In this document: piece by piece, positions 1 to 6,446 of the stretch
How the letters are laid out: every line of letters starts with the position of its first letter
Numbering within the stretch: position 1 is the first letter of the stretch
NCBI GenBank assembly: GCA_937911965.1
Contig: CALDPL010000514.1
Span: 1 to 8,638, forward strand
DNA length: 8,638 nucleotides
Source: an uncultured Allomuricauda sp.
GTDB taxonomy: Bacteria > Bacteroidota > Bacteroidia > Flavobacteriales > Flavobacteriaceae
Reading direction: 5' to 3'
Translations under genes and position numbers: made by a program
Notes under the pieces: model-generated
What the model saw: only the letters and a program-made list of their open reading frames with translations
Told to the model about the DNA's origin: nothing
The model's database searches: none

Positions 1-1741
1 AAATCTGCCCAATGTTCATACGTGATGGTACCCCAAGTGGGTTCAACACGATATCGACCGGAGTTCCGTCCTCAAGGAAAGGCATATCTTCCTCACGTAC
101 AATACGCGCAACAATACCTTTGTTTCCGTGACGTCCCGCCATTTTGTCCCCTACTTTCAGTTTACGCTTTTTAGCGATGTAAACCTTTGCAAGTTTCAAA
201 ATTCCGGAAGGAAGCTCATCCCCAACGGAGATGGTAAACTTCTCACGACGCAAGTTACCTTGAAGGTCGTTTTCCTTAATTTTATAGTTGTGCATTAAAT
301 CTGCTACCAACACATTGGTTTCATCATCAGTCGTCCAAGTACCCCCGGTTAAGTGGGTGTAATCATCAACGGCGTGAAGCATTTTTAATGTGAACTTTTT
401 GCCTTTCGGGAATACTACTTCGCCCAAATCATTATTTACGCCTTGTGCTGTTTTCCCACCTACAATGGCAAATAATTTTTCAACCAATACATCTTGAAGC
501 CCAACAAATTTGGCTTCATATTTTGCCTCAAGCTCTGCAATGTCCTCTTTGTCCTTTGCACGTTTGCGTTTGTCCTTTATGGCACGGGCGAACAATTTCT
601 TGTTTATAACCACACCGTTCAACGATGGTGAAGCTTTCAGTGAAGCATCCTTTACATCACCTGCTTTGTCACCAAAAATGGCACGAAGCAGTTTCTCTTC
701 TGGCGTTGGGTCGCTTTCTCCTTTTGGGGTGATTTTTCCGATGAGGATGTCGCCGGGTTTTACCTCGGCGCCAATTCGGATCATCCCGAATTCATCCAAA
801 TCCTTTGTGGCTTCTTCCGAAACGTTTGGAATATCATTGGTCAATTCCTCATTACCCAATTTGGTATCACGAACTTCCAATGAATATTCATCTACGTGGA
901 TTGAAGTGAAAATATCTTCACGGACCACTTTTTCAGAAATAACGATTGCATCCTCAAAGTTGTAACCTTTCCAAGGCATAAAAGCAACTTTCATATTTCG
1001 CCCTAGTGCAAGTTCACCCTTTTCCGTGGCGTAGCCTTGGCAAAGTACCTGCCCTTTTTTCACTCTATCACCTTTGCGAACAATAGGCTTCAAGTTAATG
1101 GAAGTACTCTGGTTTGTCTTTCTGAATTTAATTAATTGATATGTTTTTGAATCGCTATCAAAACTGACCATACGCTCACTATCGGTGCGGTCATATTTAA
1201 TGGTTATTTCATTTGCATCAACATATTCTACCACGCCGTCTCCTTCGGCATTAATCAATACGCGGCTATCAGAAGCTACTTGTCTTTCAAGACCGGTTCC
1301 CACAATTGGGGAATCTGCAATCAACAAAGGTACCGCCTGGCGCATCATGTTTGAGCCCATCAGTGCACGGTTGGCATCATCGTGTTCCAAGAAAGGAATC
1401 AACGAGGCCGAAATGGATGCGATCTGGTTTGGTGCCACGTCTGCATAATTCAGAATAGTTGGGTCCACCAGCGGGAAGTCGCCTTCCATACGTGCAATTA
1501 CTTTGTCTGTTTCAATTAAGCCTTTGTCCGAAAGTGGAATGTTTGCTTGCGCAATGTGCATTTCCTCTTCTTCTTCCGCAGATAAATAAACAGGGGTATG
1601 CTTCAAATCTATTTTTCCATCGTTAACTTTACGATATGGGGTTTCAATGAAGCCAAGGTTGTTCACTTTCGCATAGACTGCAAGGGAAGAAATCAAACCA
1701 ATATTGGGACCTTCTGGAGTTTCAATTGGGCAAAGGCGTCC
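1..1741 (-). CDS. rpoB: RNA polymerase beta subunit, internal/C-terminal fragment (both ends missing)
   Basis: Reading leftward from 1741, codons run open to base 2 (about 580 residues) with no stop. They give classic beta-subunit blocks in order: [17 protein letters not shown] at the junction (includes rifampicin cluster II, E. coli about 563-572), [30 protein letters not shown] (the E813/D814 region near the catalytic centre), [22 protein letters not shown] (the two lysines near the initiating nucleotide), and [14 protein letters not shown] at the window edge. By family alignment this spans roughly E. coli residues 556 to 1110. The first ~550 residues, including rifampicin cluster I, are absent because the sequence switches to a TPR gene. 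The 3' end lies outside the window. Codons are richer in A/T at third positions and favour CGT for arginine, unlike all other genes here. The usual rplL/rpoC neighbours are not seen on the 5' side. Identity is near certain; its position in this locus is doubtful. Confidence 0.95.
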
Positions 1742-2265
1742 CCTATGCCCCCCTTGGCCATGGCACCCAGGATATCGTCCTTGGCGGAGAAACTCTCCAA
1801 CTGGGCAATGGCCTGGTCGTATTGTTTGAGGTTCAAATAGGTCATCCCGGCCGAATATTTGGCCAGGTTGGCCGCCTTGGTGCCGTTGTACTCCTCTATG
1901 ATATCAAGGAACCCGTATTTGCCCTGTGCGCCGTTCAAGGCCAAGGTGAACAGGGAGTCCTTTTCGGTTTCACTGGAGAGGGCCAGGTCAAAATATTGTT
2001 GGGGATAAAAAAGTTCGTTGGCCGCCACGGCTTCCTTTGGTCCCTGGATGAACTGGTTGTACCCCAGGTAGGCCAGTACCCCAACGGCAACGGCCCCTAT
2101 GACCCCAAGGATATAGTTTTGGTTCTTCCGTACCCAGGCCTCGGTTTTTGAAGCACCGGCATCCAGACTGCTGAACACTTCGGCAGTCGTACTGCCCTGC
2201 CCTGCCATTTGGCCTTCACCTTCCTGGTTCTTTGGCTTAAAGCCTCTCTTCTTATATGTTGCCAT
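1693..2265 (-). pseudogene. Membrane-anchored TPR (YfgM-like) protein, 3' end replaced by rpoB sequence
   Basis: The start at 2265 gives MATYKKRGFKPKNQ, a basic, glutamine-rich cytoplasmic N-terminus. One transmembrane helix follows at about residues 50-73 (YILGVIGAVAVGVLAYLGY), then a helical domain with TPR-like repeats (around [20 protein letters not shown]). The layout resembles the YfgM/TPR_21 family of inner-membrane proteins, which bind envelope chaperones or the translocon in other bacteria; that role is inferred. Flavobacterial homologues are, from memory, about 250 residues long and lie divergently from recF, followed by ribH. Here the recognisable protein ends near residue 181 ([10 protein letters not shown], base 1723). 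Nine unrelated residues (KLQKVPILV) read out of frame from rpoB follow, then a TGA at 1693-1695. The gene is therefore broken in this sequence, by mutation or by mis-joining. Confidence 0.8.
1723..1741 (-). other. Chimeric junction between TPR gene and rpoB with 19-base microhomology
   Basis: On the minus strand these bases read GGACGCCTTTGCCCAATTG. In the TPR frame they finish G-D-A-F-A-Q-L, and in the rpoB frame (a different phase) they start G-R-L-C-P-I-E. Both readings are good family sequence. Right of 1741 the rpoB frame loses all similarity: the next upstream codon is AGG, where the family has tyrosine. Left of 1723 the TPR frame turns into out-of-frame rpoB. The switch therefore lies inside this shared stretch. 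Such a short-overlap join is typical of assembly or amplification chimeras, but could also be a microhomology-mediated rearrangement. Confidence 0.85.
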
Positions 2266-2285
2266 CCCTCATTTTATTGGTCGCG

Positions 2286-2293
2286 CAAAAATA
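2286..2293 (-). promoter_or_regulatory. Putative -7 box for the TPR gene
   Basis: The minus strand reads TATTTTTG, an exact match to the Bacteroidota -7 pattern TAnnTTTG, 20 bases before the TPR start codon. It would give a short leader of roughly 14 bases. No TTG is found at the expected -33 distance. A second match on the same strand (TAATTTTG, 2343-2350) lies further upstream and is an alternative. Confidence 0.4.
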
Positions 2294-2328
2294 AAGGTTT
2301 TATCCAGAACTTAAAGGTATTTAATCGT

Positions 2329-2336
2329 TATTTTTG
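2329..2336 (+). promoter_or_regulatory. Putative -7 box for the recF operon
   Basis: TATTTTTG on the plus strand matches TAnnTTTG exactly, in the 126-base divergent gap between the TPR gene and recF. Transcription would start near 2343 and leave a leader of about 50 bases. A TTG at -33 is not visible, so this rests on one element only. Confidence 0.4.
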
Positions 2337-2391
2337 GAATCCCAAAATTAGGAAGCGGCCCTAAAAATTCACTTGGTTTCTCATAGCTTTT

Positions 2392-3471
2392 ATGTTTTTA
2401 AGATATTTATCTTTAGTCAATTATAAGAATTTCGATTCCAAGGACCTGGAATTTGACCCGGTGATCAACTGTTTGGTGGGCAACAACGGCAAGGGAAAGA
2501 CCAATATTCTGGACGCCATTTACCATCTTTGTTTCGGCAGGAGCTATTTTAACCCGATCGGTACCCAGAACATCAGGCATGGAACGGATTTTTTTGTCCT
2601 GGAAGGGGAATTTGAAAAAGAGGGACGCAGGGAGAAGATCGTCTGCAGTTTCAAAAAGGGGGGCAAAAAGGTCATCAAGCGCAATGACAAGCCCTACGAA
2701 AGATTTTCCGAACACATCGGTTTGCTGCCCCTTGTGATCGTTTCCCCTTCGGACCGGGACCTGATCGTGGAGGGCAGTGAGACCCGTCGAAAATTCATCG
2801 ATGGGGTGATCTCCCTATCGGACAAGGGCTATCTGCAGGACCTGATCGATTACAACAGGGTATTGGTACAGAGAAATTCCCTGTTGAAGTACTTTGCGGC
2901 CAACCGCGTCTTTGATGGGGACACCCTTTCGATCTACAACGAACAGATGCAGGGCCTGGGTACGCGGATCTATGCAAAACGAAAGGCGTTCATGGAGGGG
3001 TTCGTCCCAATTTTCCAAGAGCAGTACGGCATCATTTCCCAGCGGGACGAGGAGGTCATGCTCTCCTATAGGAGCCAACTCACGGACGGTGACCTTCTGG
3101 GGCTGTTGGAGGCCAATTTGGAACGGGACCGCATATTGCAATACACCACGGTGGGCACCCATAAGGACGATCTGGAATTCACCATAGCCGGACATCCCAT
3201 AAAGAAGTTCGGGAGCCAGGGGCAGCAAAAATCCTTTTTGATCGCCCTTAAACTGGCCCAATTCCATTTTATCGAGCAACAGGGGGGCACCACTCCCATT
3301 CTCCTTTTGGACGACATCTTTGACAAGTTGGATGAAAACAGGGTCTCCCAATTGGTGGGCTTGGTCAAAAAGGACAATTTTGGGCAGATATTCATCAGTG
3401 ACACCCACTGGGAACGAACCGAAAATGTGGTCAAGCTCTTCCATCAGAGCTATAAAATTTTTAACTTGTAG
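2392..3471 (+). CDS. recF: DNA replication/repair protein RecF
   Basis: RecF is an SMC-like ATPase that, with RecO and RecR, loads RecA at single-strand gaps and stalled forks. The 359-residue product has the normal family length. Visible motifs are the N-terminal strand and anchor (LSLVNYKNF, residues 6-14), Walker A GNNGKGKT at 30-37, the ABC signature GSQGQQKS at 274-281, Walker B ILLLDD at 303-308 and a D-loop FDKLD at 310-314. The start at 2392 places Walker A at the usual distance from the N-terminus. It is the first gene of an operon; only three bases separate its TAG from the next ATG. It is divergent from the TPR gene, an arrangement I recognise from other flavobacteria. No damage or unusual composition is seen. 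Confidence 0.96.
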   Translation: MFLRYLSLVNYKNFDSKDLEFDPVINCLVGNNGKGKTNILDAIYHLCFGRSYFNPIGTQNIRHGTDFFVLEGEFEKEGRREKIVCSFKKGGKKVIKRNDKPYERFSEHIGLLPLVIVSPSDRDLIVEGSETRRKFIDGVISLSDKGYLQDLIDYNRVLVQRNSLLKYFAANRVFDGDTLSIYNEQMQGLGTRIYAKRKAFMEGFVPIFQEQYGIISQRDEEVMLSYRSQLTDGDLLGLLEANLERDRILQYTTVGTHKDDLEFTIAGHPIKKFGSQGQQKSFLIALKLAQFHFIEQQGGTTPILLLDDIFDKLDENRVSQLVGLVKKDNFGQIFISDTHWERTENVVKLFHQSYKIFNL

Positions 3472-3474
3472 GCC

Positions 3475-3897
3475 ATGCGTACATTCTTCATATACGGTAT
3501 TGTAATTTTGCTGTTGGGCTGTGGAAACAAGCCGGTACGGCAGGCGGACCTGCACTATCTGAACGGGTATTGGGAAATTTCCCAAGTGGAACTGCCCGAC
3601 GGCTCCATAAGGGACTTCACGGTTAACCCGAATGTCGATTTCATAAGTCTCGATGGCAGGGAGGGCTTCCGCAGCAAGATGCAGCCCGGTTTCGACGGCC
3701 GGTTCACCGGCTCCATGGATACCGAACATTTCACCCTGGCCGAAGGTGGCGAAGGTTTTGTATTGAAGTATGAGAATCAGCTCAGTTCCTGGGAGGAGAA
3801 ATTGCTCGCCCTGGATTCCCTTTCCTTCACCGTGATCAACGCGGAGGGCATCATGTACACCTACAACCGTTTCGAACCCATCAATATCCCGCAATGA
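3475..3897 (+). CDS. Small predicted lipoprotein, possibly lipocalin-like, function unknown
   Basis: The 140-residue product starts with a lipoprotein signal peptide: one arginine, a hydrophobic stretch, and lipobox LLGC with the acylated cysteine at residue 16. The mature part is short and beta-rich, with an early NGYWEISQVELPDG segment. This resembles the first strand of small lipocalin-like domains (compare 'GxWxLxxxxxxDG'), suggesting a small barrel; the fold is inferred. The gene begins three bases after recF and its TGA overlaps the next gene's ATG by four bases, so it is probably co-transcribed and translationally coupled. I do not recognise a function. Its place between two DNA-replication genes is unlikely to reflect its role, because the protein should sit in the envelope. 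Confidence 0.85.
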   Translation: MRTFFIYGIVILLLGCGNKPVRQADLHYLNGYWEISQVELPDGSIRDFTVNPNVDFISLDGREGFRSKMQPGFDGRFTGSMDTEHFTLAEGGEGFVLKYENQLSSWEEKLLALDSLSFTVINAEGIMYTYNRFEPINIPQ

Positions 3898-4193
3898 TGT
3901 CCAAGAAATACAATGCACACCGACCCCTGGGCCAAGTCTTGGGGGATTTTATCAAGGAGAACAGACTGCAACAGGGCATGGACCGGGTGGACGCCAGGAC
4001 GGCCTGGACCCAATTGATGGGCAAAGGGGTGAACAATTACACCACCGCCGTGGAACTCAAGGGCGATACCCTGTACGTCTCCCTATCCTCCTCCGTGCTG
4101 AGGGAGGAACTCAGTTTGGGAAAATCAAAGATCGTCTCCATGATCAATGAGGAATTGGAAAGGGAGCTGGTGAAGAAACTGGTGTTGCGCTGA
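3894..4193 (+). CDS. DUF721/DciA-like protein, probable replicative helicase loader or regulator
   Basis: This is a small basic protein of 99 residues (98 if the second ATG at 3897 is used). The N-terminal helix (RPLGQVLGDFIKE) is followed by the typical DUF721 core: a WTQLMGKGVNNYT segment, a GDTLYVSLSSSVLREELS segment and a C-terminal helix. The core is KH-like. In bacteria lacking DnaC/DnaI loaders, DciA-type DUF721 proteins help load or operate the DnaB helicase; applying that here is family inference. The first ATG overlaps the preceding stop (ATGA), favouring coupled translation from 3894. Actinobacteria also keep a DUF721 gene beside recF, which supports a replication role. It is the last gene of the operon, followed by a hairpin. 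Confidence 0.88.
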   Translation: MMSKKYNAHRPLGQVLGDFIKENRLQQGMDRVDARTAWTQLMGKGVNNYTTAVELKGDTLYVSLSSSVLREELSLGKSKIVSMINEELERELVKKLVLR

Positions 4194-4222
4194 GGAATTT
4201 GTCGGTCCGGCTCCAATGAAGA

Positions 4223-4252
4223 AAAACCGTCCCATACGGATGGAACGGTTTT
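4223..4252. terminator. Shared bidirectional hairpin terminator between the DUF721 gene and ndk
   Basis: The arms are AAAACCGTCCCA (4223-4234) and TGGAACGGTTTT (4241-4252), with a six-base loop and one C/A mismatch. The A-tract at one end and T-tract at the other allow rho-independent termination in both directions. It lies 30 bases after the DUF721 stop and 25 bases after the convergent ndk stop. Confidence 0.85.
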
Positions 4253-4276
4253 CCCATATTGAATTGTTGTCTTTTT

Positions 4277-4696
4277 TTAGAATACTTCCCGGCCGGAAAA
4301 ATGAAAGCTTCCCTCTATGGCGGCATTCGCATCGCTGTCCGAGCCGTGGATGGCATTTTCCCCTATACTGGCCGCATAAAGCTTCCTGATGGTGCCCTCG
4401 GCGGCCTCGGCAGGGTTGGTGGCCCCGATCAGGGCCCGAAAATCCTCGACGGCATTGTCCTTTTCCAAAATGGCGGACACAATGGGGCCGCGGGTCATGA
4501 ATTCCACCAATTCATCAAAGAAGGGGCGCTCCTTGTGCACGGCATAGAATTCCCTGGCATCCCTTCTGCTCAATTGGGTGTACTTCATCGCCACGATCTT
4601 AAAGCCCGCAGCGGTTATTTTTTCCAAAATCGCACCGATATAGCCATTTTCAACGGCATCCGGTTTGATCATGGTAAATGTTCTTTTTCCGGTCAT
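4277..4696 (-). CDS. ndk: Nucleoside-diphosphate kinase
   Basis: NDK transfers the gamma phosphate from ATP to nucleoside diphosphates through a phosphohistidine and balances NTP and dNTP pools in the cytoplasm. The 139-residue length is standard. Seen in the sequence are the N-terminal [14 protein letters not shown] (nucleotide-binding lysine K11), the RGPIVSAIL segment near residues 69-77, the GATNPAEA loop, and the active-site NAIHGSDS with catalytic histidine H117. The start at 4696 ([12 protein letters not shown]) matches the family; the frame stays open upstream, but that stretch holds the promoter. The gene stands alone, convergent with the recF operon and divergent from nrnA. All key residues are present. 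Confidence 0.97.
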   Translation of the reverse strand: MTGKRTFTMIKPDAVENGYIGAILEKITAAGFKIVAMKYTQLSRRDAREFYAVHKERPFFDELVEFMTRGPIVSAILEKDNAVEDFRALIGATNPAEAAEGTIRKLYAASIGENAIHGSDSDANAAIEGSFHFSGREVF

Positions 4697-4701
4697 GGAT
4701 C

Positions 4702-4719
4702 TATTTTTGCGCAAAAGTA
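4702..4719. repeat. Near-perfect 18-base palindrome overlapping the ndk promoter
   Basis: TATTTTTGCGCAAAAGTA is symmetric except for one base pair, with a perfect 12-base core TTTTGCGCAAAA. Each half is a TAnnTTTG box, one per strand. It may be an operator over the ndk promoter, or two -7 boxes that happen to face each other. Confidence 0.6.
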
Positions 4720-4741
4720 CGGTTTTTGAAGGAACCCACAA
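4712..4741 (-). promoter_or_regulatory. Core promoter of ndk
   Basis: On the minus strand TTG (4741-4739) is followed after 19 bases by TACTTTTG (4719-4712). This fits the Bacteroidota consensus TTG-N17-23-TAnnTTTG fully. The -7 box ends 15 bases before the ndk ATG, so the mRNA leader would be only about 8-10 bases. It is the only promoter in the window with both elements. Confidence 0.75.
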
Positions 4742-4861
4742 GGGTTGGCCCAAATGCAGGGTGGATGCAAGGGCCGGTCGCCTTCCTGTCCCCGGGTCGC
4801 CGATCGATCGACAGCCCCAAAAATATGGCCCCCGCCCTCGGGGCACTTTGCTATATTATTG

Positions 4862-4869
4862 TATATTTG
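4862..4869 (+). promoter_or_regulatory. Putative -7 box directly before nrnA (near-leaderless transcript)
   Basis: TATATTTG matches TAnnTTTG and ends only five bases before the ATG at 4875. A start site about seven bases downstream would fall at the start codon itself. The nearest TTG (4848-4850) is too close to serve as a standard -33 element. An alternative box lies at 4702-4709 on the same strand and would give a leader of about 160 bases. Confidence 0.45.
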
Positions 4870-4874
4870 GCCGC

Positions 4875-5891
4875 ATGAATTCAGAGGATATCGCTACGGT
4901 TAAGTCGATCCTATCCCAGGCCCAAAAAATTGTGATCGTTCCACACAGGAACCCTGACGGGGATGCCATTGGCTCCTCCCTGGCCCTACAGGGGTATTTA
5001 AAGGGATTGGGGCAGCAGGTCCACATCATTGCCCCGAACGACCACCCCAGGTTCCTGAAATGGATGCCGGGAAATGCGGGGATCATAAATTATGAATGGG
5101 AGACCCAAAGGGCACAACGCCTGCTGGATGAGGCCTCTGTGATCTTCACGCTTGATTTCAACGATCTTTCCAGGGTGGGCCCCATGGAAGAATCCCTAAA
5201 GGGGGCCAAGGCGGATTTCATCATGGTCGATCACCACCAACAGCCCACGGATTACGCCAGGGTGTGCTATTCGGACACCACCATGAGCTCCACCTGTGAA
5301 ATGGTCTATAACTTCATCGAATATCTCGGGGGTGCCCAAGACATTGGAAAGGAGATCGCAACCAACCTTTATACCGGCATCATGACCGATACGGGCTCCT
5401 TTAAATACAGGTCCACCACGAGCAGGACCCACCGGGTGGTGGCCGAACTCATCGAACGGGGGGCCGACAATATGGAGATCCACAGACAGGTCTTCGACAC
5501 CAATTCCCCGGCCCGCATCCAACTCTTGGGCACGGCCCTTTCCAATCTGGTCATCTTACCGGAATACAGGACGGCCTATATTACCCTGAAACAGGAGGAA
5601 TTGGATGCCCATGACTATAAGAAGGGAGACACCGAAGGCTTTGTAAACTACGGCCTCAATATCGAGAACATCGTTTTTGCCTTGATATTCATTGAAAATC
5701 GGGAAGAGGGCATCATCAAAATTTCCCTGCGTTCGGTCGGGGATTTTTCCGTGAACGAATTTGCAAGGGAACATTTTGGGGGCGGGGGCCACACCAATGC
5801 CGCCGGAGGGAGAAGCGAGCAGACCATGGAGGGGACCGTGGATCGTTTCAAGGAAATTCTCAAGACCTATAAAAAAGAATTGAACCCATGA
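4875..5891 (+). CDS. nrnA: DHH/DHHA1 phosphoesterase, NrnA-like (oligoribonuclease / pAp phosphatase)
   Basis: Enzymes of this family cleave very short RNA oligonucleotides to mononucleotides and/or remove the 3' phosphate from pAp, using two divalent metals. All DHH motifs are present: HRNPDGDAIGS at 24-34, LDFND at 93-97, VDHH at 118-121, and TDTGSF at 171-176. The C-terminal DHHA1 domain carries FGGGGHTNAAGG at 301-312. The 338-residue length is normal. I chose 4875 because it places motif I at the usual distance from the N-terminus; the frame is open upstream to 4665, but that part overlaps ndk and its promoter and looks non-coding. The last codons overlap the gldI start (ATGA), so it heads a three-gene operon with two envelope lipoproteins. 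The substrate (RNA, pAp or a cyclic-dinucleotide breakdown product) cannot be told from sequence alone. Confidence 0.93.
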   Translation: MNSEDIATVKSILSQAQKIVIVPHRNPDGDAIGSSLALQGYLKGLGQQVHIIAPNDHPRFLKWMPGNAGIINYEWETQRAQRLLDEASVIFTLDFNDLSRVGPMEESLKGAKADFIMVDHHQQPTDYARVCYSDTTMSSTCEMVYNFIEYLGGAQDIGKEIATNLYTGIMTDTGSFKYRSTTSRTHRVVAELIERGADNMEIHRQVFDTNSPARIQLLGTALSNLVILPEYRTAYITLKQEELDAHDYKKGDTEGFVNYGLNIENIVFALIFIENREEGIIKISLRSVGDFSVNEFAREHFGGGGHTNAAGGRSEQTMEGTVDRFKEILKTYKKELNP

Positions 5892-6436
5892 GAGCGGGCC
5901 CACTTTTTTTACTGCTTCTCGCCCTTGCCGCCTGCAAGGGGCCGGAACCCAGGAAACCCGAATCGGTAAAGTCGGGCAGTTTTTATAAGGAATCCATTGA
6001 AAGGAACAAAAAGATATTGGCCGAAGAGGTCAAAAAGATCCAGGGGATCATCACAAGGGACAGTGCCCACCACTACGTCCAAAGCCCCAATGGCTTTTGG
6101 TATTTTTATGAAACACGGAACGAATCCAGCCCTTACCTGCCCCGGGAAGGGGACCAGGTCCTGTTCTCCCAAACCCTGATGACCTTGGAGGGGGATACCA
6201 TATACACGGCGGAGGAACTGGGACCGACTTCCCATGTGGTGGACAGACAGCAATTGTTCCCGGGACTGCAGAATGCGGTCAAACTCCTTAAAATCAATGA
6301 AAAGGCAACATTCATTTTTCCCTCAAACCAAGCCTTTGGCTATCAGGGGGACAATGATGCCATTGCCCCGTTGACCCCTTTGAGGGCCTCCGTGGAACTA
6401 CACACGATCATTATCCACAAAGACAGTTTAAACTAA
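5888..6436 (+). CDS. gldI: GldI-type gliding motility lipoprotein (FKBP-like prolyl isomerase)
   Basis: The 182-residue product begins with a lipoprotein signal (lipobox LAAC, cysteine at residue 16). A charged helical linker follows, then an FKBP-like domain at about 60-180. Recognisable parts are the NGFWYFYE strand, a GDQVLFSQTLMTLEGDTIY segment, LFPGLQNAVKLLK at 123-135 and the flap and last strand around AFGYQGD (Y152) to VELHTI. GldI is needed for gliding in Flavobacterium johnsoniae and is thought to help fold gliding or type IX secretion components in the envelope; transfer of that role here is by homology. Start 5888 overlaps the nrnA stop by four bases, and ten bases separate its stop from the next gene. 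Whether the isomerase site is active cannot be judged, as FKBP aromatic residues are only partly conserved. Confidence 0.88.
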   Translation: MRAGPLFLLLLALAACKGPEPRKPESVKSGSFYKESIERNKKILAEEVKKIQGIITRDSAHHYVQSPNGFWYFYETRNESSPYLPREGDQVLFSQTLMTLEGDTIYTAEELGPTSHVVDRQQLFPGLQNAVKLLKINEKATFIFPSNQAFGYQGDNDAIAPLTPLRASVELHTIIIHKDSLN

Positions 6437-6446
6437 ATCCGAATCC

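Noticed and set aside
510..965. Open frames on the plus strand within bases 500-1840
   Set aside because: They are shadows of the rpoB reading frame on the minus strand, serine-rich and without family features.
2815..3918. A 367-codon open frame on the minus strand opposite recF
   Set aside because: RecF motifs on the plus strand are complete, and the antisense translation shows no domain. Long antisense frames are common where third positions are GC-rich.
4801..4810. CGATCGATCG palindrome in the ndk-nrnA gap
   Set aside because: It is a short self-complementary repeat with no partner copy and no clear relation to either promoter, so chance is likely.
4665..4874. A 70-codon in-frame extension upstream of nrnA
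   Set aside because: It overlaps the ndk start and promoter, its translation looks non-coding ([18 protein letters not shown]), and DHH proteins begin close to motif I. The ATG at 4875 fits the family.
4694..4874. Possible small RNA or riboswitch in the 178-base ndk-nrnA gap
   Set aside because: Apart from the promoter elements I could not find a stable conserved fold or a terminator before nrnA.
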